NCBI GenBank assembly: GCA_039666455.1
Contig: JAVSLW010000001.1
Coordinates: 17,689-81,688 of the forward strand
DNA length: 64,000 nucleotides
Reading direction: 5' to 3'
DNA from: Methanobacterium sp.
GTDB taxonomy: Archaea > Methanobacteriota > Methanobacteria > Methanobacteriales > Methanobacteriaceae
Shown here: positions 27,108 through 36,030 of the stretch, piece after piece
Numbering within the stretch: position 1 is the first letter of the stretch
How the letters are laid out: every line of letters starts with the position of its first letter
Made by a program: the position numbers and the translations under genes
The notes under the pieces: model-generated
What the model was told of the DNA's origin: nothing
Database searches by the model: none
Seen by the model: only the letters and a program-made list of their open reading frames with translations

Positions 27108-27674
27108 ATGAAAAAGGTTATTATGTTGTCTGCAAGTCCAAGGCCAAGCGGAAATACTTACCAGGTCCTTGAAGAATGTGCTAAAGTGATAGAAGACGAA
27201 GGTTTAGAAGTTGAAATAGTCTCTTTTGCTGGAAAAAACATCAGATCATGCATTGCATGTGGTATATGCAGGGAGTTAAATGAATGCAGCCTTGATGATG
27301 GACTGAACGAAATCATATCAAAAATAAGGGGAGCTGAAGGATTTATAGTAGGTTCACCAGTTTATTTTGGAACTGCACGTGGAGATATAATGTCAGCAAT
27401 GCAGAGAATAGGTATGGTGTCTCGATCTAACGATAATTTCTTATCATGGAAAGTAGGTGGCCCCATAGCAGTTGCAAGAAGGGGAGGGCACACTTCTACG
27501 ATTCAGGAAATGTTAATGTTCTTTTTTATTAACGATATGATTGTTCCAGGTTCCACTTACTGGAATATGGTCTTTGGTCATGCCCAGGGGGAAGTGCAGG
27601 ATGATGATGAGGGGATGGAGACTGTAAGAAAATTTGGATATAATGTTGCCACTTTAATTAAAAAAATAAGTTAA
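27108..27674 (+). CDS. Iron-sulfur flavoprotein / NADPH-dependent FMN reductase family
   Basis: The 188 residues have a flavodoxin-like fold: SASPRPSGNTYQV is the FMN phosphate loop, and CIACGICRELNEC (residues about 48-60) is the compact cysteine motif of archaeal iron-sulfur flavoproteins, which bind a 4Fe-4S cluster. GSPVYFGTARGD contacts the flavin. Such proteins pass electrons from ferredoxin to O2- or peroxide-detoxifying or unknown acceptors. The partner is not evident. It lies upstream of a NifX-like gene on the same strand. Confidence 0.9.
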   Translation: MKKVIMLSASPRPSGNTYQVLEECAKVIEDEGLEVEIVSFAGKNIRSCIACGICRELNECSLDDGLNEIISKIRGAEGFIVGSPVYFGTARGDIMSAMQRIGMVSRSNDNFLSWKVGGPIAVARRGGHTSTIQEMLMFFFINDMIVPGSTYWNMVFGHAQGEVQDDDEGMETVRKFGYNVATLIKKIS

Positions 27675-27762
27675 ATATGCTTAAATTCATTTAATATTTC
27701 TATTTTTGAGTAAAGGACATAATTACAAAACTATTTGAACAATTAAGTACACATTAAATCAA

Positions 27763-28104
27763 GTGATGGATATGAAAATAGCTGTAGCAACGTCTAATAG
27801 TAAAGATGTAGATCATTTTGGTAAAGCGCAAGGATTCATGATTTATAAATTTGACGAAGAAAACATGGTTTTTATTGAAAAAAGAGATTCAAAGAAGATT
27901 AAAGGCGAAAGGCATCAGTGGCAGAAATCACTGGATGCTGTTAAAGACTGTGAAGTTGTTATTTGTGCTCAGGCAGGGCTTAAAGGTAAAATTGGCCTTA
28001 AAAATGCAGGTATTAAGCTTGTAGAAGATGAAGGTACAGTTGAAGAGGTTATTGAAAGGTATGTGAGTCATTACAAATTCATGAAGAAACCATTAAATTT
28101 TTGA
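27763..28104 (+). CDS. Dinitrogenase iron-molybdenum cofactor-binding (NifX/NifB C-terminal) family protein
   Basis: The frame of 113 residues has the NifX/NafY fold with the usual N-terminal KIAVATS and DHFGKAQGF, then VVICAQAGLKGK. Members bind metal clusters; in archaea many are not tied to nitrogenase. GTG at 27763, ATG at 27766 and ATG at 27772 are possible starts; the last matches the family best. Its position after an Fe-S flavoprotein supports a redox or cluster-handling role. No nif structural genes are seen. Confidence 0.85.
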   Translation: MMDMKIAVATSNSKDVDHFGKAQGFMIYKFDEENMVFIEKRDSKKIKGERHQWQKSLDAVKDCEVVICAQAGLKGKIGLKNAGIKLVEDEGTVEEVIERYVSHYKFMKKPLNF

Positions 28105-28409
28105 GGAAAAATAAAATTGCAACTTCAAAGTATAAATAGGACAGTAACAATAGTAGAATATACCTTTGGGCGGATTTTTAAAATATTAAATAAACATAAA
28201 TCAGTACTGTGAAACCTGATTTAATAAGTTTACCTGATTTCCATAAATTTATAAACTATGAATGAGATTGTATAATAAGTGATTTTTACCTAAACTATCA
28301 ACTCCTGATTTACTGTAAAAGTTCTTTTTAACATGTTTGATAAAAATAAGGAAAAATGCTAAGCAGGCTTTAAAAAAGCAATTCGTTAAATAAAATTAAA
28401 GGTGATATT
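28105..28409. other. Intergenic region before rps3ae
   Basis: About 305 A/T-rich bases. The octamer CCTGATTT occurs at least twice between 28216 and 28242 and again near 28307. No full C/D-box arrangement or tRNA is present. The downstream gene has the site AAAGGTGATATTATG, and a TATA-like AATTTATAAAC lies near 28246. Otherwise nothing is recognised. Confidence 0.5.
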
Positions 28410-28997
28410 ATGGCTAAAGCAAGACGTAGAAGAGTACGAGATACGTGGAAAGAAAAACAATGGTATAAGATTATGACTCCCACAGATTTTGGAGATGCTG
28501 AAATAGGAACCACCCCTGCAAGAGACCCGGATATGCTCTTAAAAAGAGGTGTTGAATCATCAATGAGAGAATTGACCGGTGACTTCTCTAAACAGTACAT
28601 TAAACTCCATTTCCAGATAAATAACGTTGCCGGTGATGTTGCAAATACAAAATTCATGGGACATAATGTTACAACAGATTATGTTAGAAGCATGATAAGA
28701 AGGGGTACAAGTAGAATAGATTCAATCTCTGATGTAATCACAAAGGAAGGTTACAGGGTCAACGTCCATATAATTACTGTTACAGTTAAAAGGGCAAAAT
28801 CTTCACAGCAAAAACTTATCAGAGAGACAATGGGCAGACTTATACAGGAATTAGCCGATGGAAAAACTTTCCAGGAACTTGTTGAAGGCGTGGTATCTGG
28901 AAAAATGGCTTCCACAATATACCACGAAACAAAGAAAATATACCCGTTAAAAAGAGTTGAAATAATTAAAACTCAGGTAATTGAAGAACCTGAATAG
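28410..28997 (+). CDS. rps3ae: 30S ribosomal protein S3Ae
   Basis: A 195-residue basic protein that begins AKARRRRVRDTWKEK and holds the family block LKLHFQINNVAGDVA-like (here IKLHFQINNVAGDVA). This is the archaeal and eukaryotic S1e/S3Ae protein of the small subunit. Its ribosome site AAAGGTGATATT precedes the ATG. The DUF92 membrane gene follows 36 bases later. Confidence 0.97.
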   Translation: MAKARRRRVRDTWKEKQWYKIMTPTDFGDAEIGTTPARDPDMLLKRGVESSMRELTGDFSKQYIKLHFQINNVAGDVANTKFMGHNVTTDYVRSMIRRGTSRIDSISDVITKEGYRVNVHIITVTVKRAKSSQQKLIRETMGRLIQELADGKTFQELVEGVVSGKMASTIYHETKKIYPLKRVEIIKTQVIEEPE

Positions 28998-29033
28998 TTC
29001 AACTACTTTAAAAACACTCATGATGGGAGTTAA

Positions 29034-29702
29034 ATGATTAATCTGGAATATCTAATCCTTGTTTTGATCATAGGACTTTTAACGTATGTTAGAAAGGCCC
29101 TTGATCTATTTGGATCCATTTTCATGATCATCATGGGTATAATAATTATTTTTACAGCTGGAATCAACTGGCTTCTTTTAATATTTGCTTTTCTGCTTCT
29201 GGGTCTGGTTTCCACAAAATATCGCCACGAATACAAAAAAGAAATCGGCGTTTATGAAGGAACAAGAAGCGTGAAAAATGTGATTTCAAACGGTATAGTT
29301 CCTTTTATAATGGCAGCATTTGGAAATTACGCTGGTTTTATTGGTTCTATTGCAGTAGCAACGGCAGATACACTTGCAAGTGAAATAGGGGTTGTGGATA
29401 AACATCCCCGACTTATAACTGATTTTAAAAAAGTCCCTCCAGGAACAGATGGCGGAGTTTCTCCAGTTGGAACTGCAGCAGGAATAATCGGTGCTGGAAT
29501 AATAGGGGCATGTGCTTATTTTTTAGGAATAGCTGATGATCCGTTTAATGCACTGAAAATAGCCATAATAGCAGGTACATTAGGGTGTTTTATTGACAGT
29601 ATTCTGGGAGCAGTTCTTGAGTCAAGAAATTATATTACAAATGAACATGTTAATCTTTTTGCCACGGTTGCAGGGGCCATTTTAGGAATTTTAATAGTTT
29701 AA
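29034..29702 (+). CDS. DUF92 family integral membrane protein (VTE6-like)
   Basis: The 222 residues are mostly membrane helices (about six), with conserved loops RSVKNVISNG and VATADTLASEIG near 105-120, and PPGTDGGVSPVGT near 140. The family contains plant VTE6 phytyl-phosphate kinase, so a prenyl-phosphate kinase role in polyprenol salvage is possible, though unproven in archaea. The ATG follows GATGGGAGTTAA. Confidence 0.85.
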   Translation: MINLEYLILVLIIGLLTYVRKALDLFGSIFMIIMGIIIIFTAGINWLLLIFAFLLLGLVSTKYRHEYKKEIGVYEGTRSVKNVISNGIVPFIMAAFGNYAGFIGSIAVATADTLASEIGVVDKHPRLITDFKKVPPGTDGGVSPVGTAAGIIGAGIIGACAYFLGIADDPFNALKIAIIAGTLGCFIDSILGAVLESRNYITNEHVNLFATVAGAILGILIV

Positions 29703-29710
29703 AGAATAAT

Positions 29711-29720
29711 TGTATATAAA
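29711..29720 (+). promoter_or_regulatory. TATA box of the apgM-glmM-glmU run
   Basis: TGTATATAAA lies about 60 bases before the chosen GTG at 29776. It could drive the long same-strand run that ends near 37164, although internal promoters are likely. Confidence 0.5.
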
Positions 29721-29775
29721 AGAAATATTATAAGTAATATAATTCATAATAATGGCTTGTAAACAGGTGATGATA

Positions 29776-31011
29776 GTGAAGGGAATCATAATGATAATAG
29801 ATGGGATGTCAGATCGTCCCTTAAAAGAGCTCGGATATAAAACTCCTCTTGAATCTGCTAAAACACCCAATATGGATAAATTAGCGAAAATGGGGATAAC
29901 TGGAATCATGGATCCAATAAGTCCTGGAATAAGGGCTGGAAGTGACACATCCCACATTTCAATACTTGGATACAATCCATATGAGGCATATACTGGCAGG
30001 GGCCCATTTGAAGCTGCAGGAGTAGGTGTGGCTGTTAAAGCTGGCGATATAGCGTTTAGATGTAACTTTTCCACTGTAGATGAAAATGGAATAGTTACAG
30101 ATAGAAGAGCAGGTAGAATTAGAGAAGGCACAGATAAGCTTGCTGAATCCATAAATTCATTGAAATTAGAAGGCTTTGAAGAAGTGGATGTAATATTCAA
30201 AGAATCCACAGGACACCGGGCAGTGCTTGTACTTCGAGGAGAAGGATTATCTGATAACATATCTGACGCTGACCCCAAACATAACGGAAAACCTCCAAAA
30301 AAAGTTGTTCCATTAGATGATTCAAAAGAAGCAACAAAAACCGCCGAAATACTCAATAAATTCGTTGAAAAATCCCATGAAATACTGAATAATCATCCAG
30401 TTAATCTTAAGCGAATTGAAGAGAACAAAAATCCAGCCAATATCATACTTCCAAGGGGAGTGGGAGCAGTTCCAAACTTCACTTCATTTAATGAGAAATA
30501 TGGACTTAAAGCAGCATGTATAGCAGAAACAGGCCTTATAAAGGGAATTGGAAAAATAGCAGGTATGGATCTAATCAATGTTGAAGGTGCAACCGGAGGA
30601 ATTGACACAAACCTTGAAAATATCACACAAAGCATTTTAGATGTAGCTATGGGCAGCGATTATGATTTTATTCTTATTAATATAGATGGGGCAGACGAAG
30701 CAGGTCATGATGGACAGGTTTTAGAAAAAGTGAACTTCATCGAAAGGACTGATGCCGTAATTGGCAGAATAATGGAAATAGAAGATATTTATTTCATTTT
30801 AACCGCAGACCATTCAACCCCTATTTCAGTTGGGGATCATACAGGTGATCCAGTCCCTATTGTAATAAAAGGACCAGAAGTAAGGGTAGATAATGTAAAT
30901 GAATTTAATGAAAGGGCTGTAACAGCTGGAGGCCTCTGTAGAATAAGGGGTTGTGATGTAATGAACATCTTAACAGATCTGATGAATAAATCTGAAAAAT
31001 TTGGTGCATAA
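29776..31011 (+). CDS. apgM: 2,3-bisphosphoglycerate-independent phosphoglycerate mutase, archaeal type
   Basis: About 411 residues of the alkaline-phosphatase-like ApgM family, which interconverts 3- and 2-phosphoglycerate. Seen are the metal site MIIDGMSDRP, the substrate loop SDTSHISILGYNP with its nucleophile serine, GADEAGHDG and LTADHSTP near the end. The GTG at 29776 follows GGTGA by 5 bases and starts directly at the first strand. The ATG at 29752 is a longer option. glmM begins 1 base after the stop. Confidence 0.93.
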   Translation: MKGIIMIIDGMSDRPLKELGYKTPLESAKTPNMDKLAKMGITGIMDPISPGIRAGSDTSHISILGYNPYEAYTGRGPFEAAGVGVAVKAGDIAFRCNFSTVDENGIVTDRRAGRIREGTDKLAESINSLKLEGFEEVDVIFKESTGHRAVLVLRGEGLSDNISDADPKHNGKPPKKVVPLDDSKEATKTAEILNKFVEKSHEILNNHPVNLKRIEENKNPANIILPRGVGAVPNFTSFNEKYGLKAACIAETGLIKGIGKIAGMDLINVEGATGGIDTNLENITQSILDVAMGSDYDFILINIDGADEAGHDGQVLEKVNFIERTDAVIGRIMEIEDIYFILTADHSTPISVGDHTGDPVPIVIKGPEVRVDNVNEFNERAVTAGGLCRIRGCDVMNILTDLMNKSEKFGA

Positions 31012-31012
31012 A

Positions 31013-32374
31013 ATGGATGATATGATCCCCATCCCCAGGCTCTTTGGTACATCCGGTATCAGAGGAAAAATAGGTAATGAAATTACACTGAAATTAATAA
31101 CTGAACTTGGTATGGCTGTGGCAACATATGTTGGAGGTAAAGGGCATAAAATCGTCGTAGGATACGATTCAAGGACTTCAAATAGAATGGTAGAAAATGC
31201 AATTACAGCAGGCATCTTACAGTGTGGGTGTGACGTAATCCAGCTTGGAATGGTTCCAACACCTGTCGTTGGATATGCAGCTGGGAAACTAAAAGCTGAT
31301 TTAGGAATTATGATAACCGCCTCCCATAACCCTTCCCCCTACAATGGAATTAAACTCTGGAACCCCACAGGCATGGCTTATACCCAGGACCAGGAAAGAA
31401 CAATAGAGAAAATTATCCACGAAAAAAGCTTTTATAAGGTGCCCTGGGAAGATATAGGGAAAATTAAGGATAACAGCAGTGTTATTTCTGATTATGTTAA
31501 TGATCTACTGGACAATGTTGATATCAAAGGAAATTTAAAGGTTATCGTTGACTGTGGAAATGGTGCAGGTTCATATATTTCTCCAATGGTCTTAAGAAAG
31601 GCCGGTCTGGAGGTTATAACTTTAAACTGTCAACCAGATGGATTTTTCCCGGGTAGATATCCTGAACCATCTGAAGCCAACCTGTCAGAACTCATGAAAG
31701 TGGTAAAAGCAACAGGAGCAAATATTGGGATTGCACACGATGGAGATGCCGATAGAATGGTGGCAGTAGATGATAATGGGAAAATGGCTGATTTTGACAA
31801 ACTCTTAGCACTTGTATCCAGTAAAATTGGTGGAAAAGTAGTAACCACTGTAGATGCATCTTTTTGCATTGATAAATGCCTGGAAAAAGAAGGCGGAGAA
31901 GTTGTAAGAACCAAAGTCGGTGATGTGCACGTTGCAGAAGTAATAGTAGAAACTAATGCCTCTTTTGGTGGAGAACCCTCCGGAACATGGTTACATCCCT
32001 ATTTTTGCATGTGTCCGGACGGTATACTTTCTGCACTTAAAGTAATTGAAATTATTGAAAAAAATGGACCACTTTCTAAACTTTTAGATGAAATACCAAG
32101 CTATCCAACTGTAAGAGATAAAATAGAATGTGAAAACATCCAGAAAACATTAATAATGGAAAAGGTTAAGGAAGAACTTCCTGACTGTTTTGAAGATGTA
32201 AACGATGTTAATTTTATTGATGGGGTTAGAATTTCTATGAATGATGGTAGCTGGGTTTTAATACGGCCTTCCGGTACAGAATCATATATTAGAATTACCT
32301 TAGAAAGTATAACCATGGAAAAGGCCAGAGAAATCAGAAATATTTCCAGAGAATTCATTGAGGGGATTTTATGA
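31013..32374 (+). CDS. glmM: Phosphoglucosamine mutase
   Basis: About 453 residues of the alpha-D-phosphohexomutase family. LFGTSGIRG near the start, the phosphoserine loop ITASHNPSPYNGIK, metal loop DGDADRM and the C-terminal RPSGTESYIRI are all intact. With GlmU next to it, it most likely converts glucosamine-6-phosphate to glucosamine-1-phosphate. The ATG at 31013 follows GGTG by 6 bases. The stop overlaps the glmU start by 4 bases. Confidence 0.93.
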   Translation: MDDMIPIPRLFGTSGIRGKIGNEITLKLITELGMAVATYVGGKGHKIVVGYDSRTSNRMVENAITAGILQCGCDVIQLGMVPTPVVGYAAGKLKADLGIMITASHNPSPYNGIKLWNPTGMAYTQDQERTIEKIIHEKSFYKVPWEDIGKIKDNSSVISDYVNDLLDNVDIKGNLKVIVDCGNGAGSYISPMVLRKAGLEVITLNCQPDGFFPGRYPEPSEANLSELMKVVKATGANIGIAHDGDADRMVAVDDNGKMADFDKLLALVSSKIGGKVVTTVDASFCIDKCLEKEGGEVVRTKVGDVHVAEVIVETNASFGGEPSGTWLHPYFCMCPDGILSALKVIEIIEKNGPLSKLLDEIPSYPTVRDKIECENIQKTLIMEKVKEELPDCFEDVNDVNFIDGVRISMNDGSWVLIRPSGTESYIRITLESITMEKAREIRNISREFIEGIL

Positions 32375-33648
32375 AAGGAGTGATCCTTACTGCAGGTGAA
32401 AGCACCAGAATGCGTCCCCTGACCTTAACCCGGCCAAAGACCATGCTCCAGGTAGGTGGAAAGCCCATACTTCAGTATAGTGTGGAAGCATTAAGGGACG
32501 CAGGAATTAAAGATATTATAATGGTGGTAGGGTATAAGAAAGAAACCATTGAGGACTATTTTGGAAATGGGACTTCATTTGGAGTAAACATAAGTTATGT
32601 TGTTCAAAAGGAGAGGCTTGGAACAGCTCATGCAATAAAATCAGTGCACAGCGCAGTTGATGATGAATTTATAGTTTTAAATGGAGATATAATAGTTGAT
32701 CCGCGACTTATTGTGGATTTAATTGCTAATTATGAGTCTGAAGATGCTTCATCACTTCTAATGCTTAGCGAAGTTGAAGATCCCTCCTCATTTGGTGTTG
32801 TGGAAATAGAAGGGAACATAATAAAGAATATTGTTGAAAAACCATCGCCAGAAGAAGCTCCAAGTAAGCTCATAAATGCAGGAATTTATGTATTTAATAA
32901 AACCATCTTTGAAGCTATCAGTAAAACAGAGAAGTCAGAAAGAGGGGAATATGAAATAACAGATTCTCTTAAAATCCAGATAAAGGAAGATAAGAAGGTT
33001 ATAGGCTTAAAATCCAAGGATAAATGGATAGACATAGGACGCCCATGGGAACTTCTGGATGTAAATGAACACTTTTTAACTGGAAGAAAAGAGAAAATCC
33101 TTGGAGAAATCGAGGAAGGAGTTACCATACACGGCCCTTTAATCCTTGGAAAAAATAGCATCATCCGTTCTGGAACATACATCTTCGGCCCGGTTTTTAT
33201 TGGTGAAGGGTGTGATATAGGTCCTAATTCTTATTTAAGGAAATATTCTTATCTTGGAAATAATGTAAATGTTGGAAATGCTGTTGAAATTAAAAATTCT
33301 ATCATAATGGATGGAACTAACGTTAATCACCTTTCCTATGTAGGAGATTCAATTATAGGTGCTAATTGTAATATTGCTGCAGGTACAAACATTGCAAATT
33401 TACGGTTTGATAATAAGAACGTTAAAATGAACGTTAAAGGGGAAAGATGTGACTGCGGCACAAGAAAGCTGGGAGCAGTACTTGGCGATAATGTAAAAAC
33501 AGGAATTAATTCAAGTTTCAATCCCGGAGTAAAGGTGGGTATAAACTCGGCGGTTGGTTCTGGAACTATAATTTATGAGGACATACCTTCAAATACCTTA
33601 ATTCTTGTAAAACAGGAGTATAAAACCATAAAATATAATAATAAATAG
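32371..33648 (+). CDS. glmU: Bifunctional GlcN-1-P acetyltransferase / UDP-GlcNAc pyrophosphorylase
   Basis: The 425 residues have an N-terminal nucleotidyltransferase domain (LTAGESTRMRPLTLTRPK) and a left-handed beta-helix from about 245 onward with hexapeptide repeats. The order differs in detail from bacterial GlmU but matches the archaeal type studied in Sulfolobus and methanogens. It makes UDP-GlcNAc for pseudomurein and protein glycosylation. The ATG overlaps glmM by 4 bases. Confidence 0.92.
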   Translation: MKGVILTAGESTRMRPLTLTRPKTMLQVGGKPILQYSVEALRDAGIKDIIMVVGYKKETIEDYFGNGTSFGVNISYVVQKERLGTAHAIKSVHSAVDDEFIVLNGDIIVDPRLIVDLIANYESEDASSLLMLSEVEDPSSFGVVEIEGNIIKNIVEKPSPEEAPSKLINAGIYVFNKTIFEAISKTEKSERGEYEITDSLKIQIKEDKKVIGLKSKDKWIDIGRPWELLDVNEHFLTGRKEKILGEIEEGVTIHGPLILGKNSIIRSGTYIFGPVFIGEGCDIGPNSYLRKYSYLGNNVNVGNAVEIKNSIIMDGTNVNHLSYVGDSIIGANCNIAAGTNIANLRFDNKNVKMNVKGERCDCGTRKLGAVLGDNVKTGINSSFNPGVKVGINSAVGSGTIIYEDIPSNTLILVKQEYKTIKYNNK

Positions 33649-33675
33649 CTTAATTATTCTTTTAAAGTGATATTT

Positions 33676-34146
33676 ATGAAAAAAACTGTTAAAATATTTG
33701 AAGGCGCACAGATAATAGGAAACGTTGAAATAGATGAAGACAGTTCAGTATGGTATAATGCTGTTATCAGGGGAGATATAAGCCCTATAAAAATTGGAAA
33801 ATGCTCCAATATTCAGGATAACTGTGTTATTCATTCAGATTCTTCTTCATTTCCAGTTATACTTGGAGATTACGTTTCAGTAGGACATGCAGCTGTGCTG
33901 CATGGATGTGAAATTGGTGATAATACCTTAATTGGGATTAATTCTACAGTTTTAAACGGTGCAAAAATTGGTAAAAACAGTATTGTAGGAGCTGGAGCAG
34001 TGGTTACAGAAGGAAAAGAGTTTGAAGAAGGGAGTTTAATATTAGGGATTCCTGCAAAAGCTGTAAAAAAACTGAATAATGAAGAAATAAACAGTATTAA
34101 AGAGAACGCACTTAAATATAAAAACATATCACAGAGGGAAAAATAA
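33676..34146 (+). CDS. Gamma-class carbonic anhydrase-like hexapeptide protein
   Basis: About 156 residues of the left-handed beta-helix gamma-CA/YrdA type. WYNAVIRGD, NIQDNCVIHSD and VGHAAVLHGCEIG supply the three zinc-type histidines. It could hydrate CO2 or act as an acyltransferase-like protein. The start ATG at 33676 follows GTGA; GTG at 33667 is a longer option. It sits between glmU and hisC on the same strand. Confidence 0.87.
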   Translation: MKKTVKIFEGAQIIGNVEIDEDSSVWYNAVIRGDISPIKIGKCSNIQDNCVIHSDSSSFPVILGDYVSVGHAAVLHGCEIGDNTLIGINSTVLNGAKIGKNSIVGAGAVVTEGKEFEEGSLILGIPAKAVKKLNNEEINSIKENALKYKNISQREK

Positions 34147-34189
34147 AAATAATATTTCCATGTAATCTTAAAGTAAAGAAAGTGAAATC

Positions 34190-35290
34190 ATGGTGAAAGT
34201 GAAAAAAATCATAAAAAAGCTTGATCCTTACGTTCCGGGCAGGTCAATTGATGAAATAGCAGATAAATATGGTATTAACAAAAACGATATAATAAAACTT
34301 GGATCAAATGAAAATCCATTGGGTCCATCAAAAAAAGCAGTGGATGCCATAATTAAAACTGCTGAATCAATACACCAGTATCCTGAATCTAATTTAGAAT
34401 ATTTAAAAAATAAAATAGCAAAATATGCTGGTGTTCAAGCTTCCAATATAATTATAGGTGGGGATGGGGCTGATGAAATTCTCGATGTCCTTGGAAAAAC
34501 ACTGATAGAGCCAGGAGATGAGTTTATAGTTCCCATTCCCTCTTACATGTATTATGAATTCATATTAAAAATCCAGGGTGCAGTTCCAGTCTATGCCAGA
34601 TGGGATGTAGAAGAAAATAAACTTGATGTGCAGTCAGTTTTAGATGCCTTATCTTCAAAAACAAAAATAATCTTTTTATGCACTCCCAATAATCCCACCG
34701 GTGGCTTAATAGATAAAGAAGATATTAAAAAAGTGCTTGAAAGCACAGATGTACTTGTTGTTGTTGATGAGGCATATTTCGAGTTTGGAGAAGTTAATAA
34801 TATAGATTTACTTGAAAACTATGATAATTTATTAATACTTCGAACCTTTTCAAAGGTTTTTGGACTTGCAGGGATGAGGATAGGTTATGCTATCTCCAAT
34901 CCAGAGTTTATTGAGTATATGCACCGCGTAAAACCAGTTTTCAGTTTGACAAAGCTTTCATACGTAGCAGCACTTGCAACGCTGGATGATGAAGATTATA
35001 TTAAAAAATCCATTGAAACAGGAATAGAAAGCAGAGAATATCTCTATGAAAACATGTCAAAATTTAATAAACTTGATGTTTATCCTTCCAAAGCGAATTA
35101 TCTTCTTGTTGATGTTAGAAAAACTGGAATGAATTCCTATGAATTTGAAGATATGCTTTTAAAGAGGGGAATTATAGTAAGAAACTGTAACTCCTTTAAG
35201 GGGCTGGATGAGTACTGGATAAGGGTGAGTACAGGTACACTAAAAGAAGATAAACGTTTTATTGAAGTATTGGATGATTTAATTGGATAA
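34190..35290 (+). CDS. hisC: Histidinol-phosphate aminotransferase
   Basis: A 366-residue fold-type I PLP enzyme. Features are LGSNENPLGPS near the start, TPNNPTGG, VVDEAYFEF, and the PLP-lysine motif RTFSKVFGLAGMRIGY. It transfers an amino group to imidazole-acetol phosphate in histidine synthesis and can also serve aromatic amino acids in archaea. hisA lies 20 kb away. Confidence 0.93.
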   Translation: MVKVKKIIKKLDPYVPGRSIDEIADKYGINKNDIIKLGSNENPLGPSKKAVDAIIKTAESIHQYPESNLEYLKNKIAKYAGVQASNIIIGGDGADEILDVLGKTLIEPGDEFIVPIPSYMYYEFILKIQGAVPVYARWDVEENKLDVQSVLDALSSKTKIIFLCTPNNPTGGLIDKEDIKKVLESTDVLVVVDEAYFEFGEVNNIDLLENYDNLLILRTFSKVFGLAGMRIGYAISNPEFIEYMHRVKPVFSLTKLSYVAALATLDDEDYIKKSIETGIESREYLYENMSKFNKLDVYPSKANYLLVDVRKTGMNSYEFEDMLLKRGIIVRNCNSFKGLDEYWIRVSTGTLKEDKRFIEVLDDLIG

Positions 35291-35308
35291 GTTTTTCAGG
35301 CGGTATAA

Positions 35309-36007
35309 GTGATAATAAGTGAAATGATTACATCCTCCCTGGAATATCCAGAAAAAATCTCTCTTGTTATATTTACTGGAGGATGCACTTTAAAATGTCC
35401 CTACTGCCATAACCCGGAAATAATAGACGGTGGAAAATTAGTAGAAATTGCAGAAATTACAGAAGAAATTGAAAATTCACTGGATTTTATAGATAGTGTT
35501 GTAATAACTGGTGGAGAGCCACTTATACAACATGAAGATATCGAAAAAATTTTTAAATTCTGCAAAAAGAAGGGGTTAAAAACCAAGCTTGATACAAATG
35601 GATGCTTTCCTTTAAGACTTGAAAAAATCATAAGATTACTGGATTATGTGGCACTGGATGTTAAAGCTCCCTTCGATAAATACAGAGAAATTATTGGTTC
35701 TTCCATTGGAGAAGAGGTAAAAAAAAGCATGGAAACCTGTATAAAAGCAGGTGTTTACCTTGAATGCAGAACAACTTATGTGCCCTATTTACTGGAAACT
35801 GAAGATGTAATTGAAATTGCAAAGAATGTAACTGCTGATATGTATACGCTGCAACAATTCCGGGATAAGATTGTACTTGACGAAAAGTTATACGGCACCC
35901 CGGTTCCATCAAGGGATGAACTTAAAAAAATAGCAAAAATGATAAAACCATTTCAAGGAAAGGTGAAAATAAAAACAGCAGAATTTGGGGAAGAAGTGAT
36001 CAAATGA
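35309..36007 (+). CDS. Radical SAM activating protein, NrdG-like
   Basis: The 232 residues have the radical SAM cluster motif CTLKCPYC near 27-34 and ITGGEPL for SAM contact, in the manner of anaerobic ribonucleotide reductase activators. The start codon is GTG. No nrdD is in the window, so other glycyl-radical targets cannot be ruled out. It lies 18 bases after hisC and before the ASCH-TPR gene. Confidence 0.85.
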   Translation: MIISEMITSSLEYPEKISLVIFTGGCTLKCPYCHNPEIIDGGKLVEIAEITEEIENSLDFIDSVVITGGEPLIQHEDIEKIFKFCKKKGLKTKLDTNGCFPLRLEKIIRLLDYVALDVKAPFDKYREIIGSSIGEEVKKSMETCIKAGVYLECRTTYVPYLLETEDVIEIAKNVTADMYTLQQFRDKIVLDEKLYGTPVPSRDELKKIAKMIKPFQGKVKIKTAEFGEEVIK

Positions 36008-36030
36008 TATTTTAATGAATGGAGGTTAAA

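Noticed and set aside
28200..28320. CCTGATTT repeats as a C/D-box RNA
   Set aside because: D-like boxes occur, but no C box (RTGATGA) is placed at a fitting distance.
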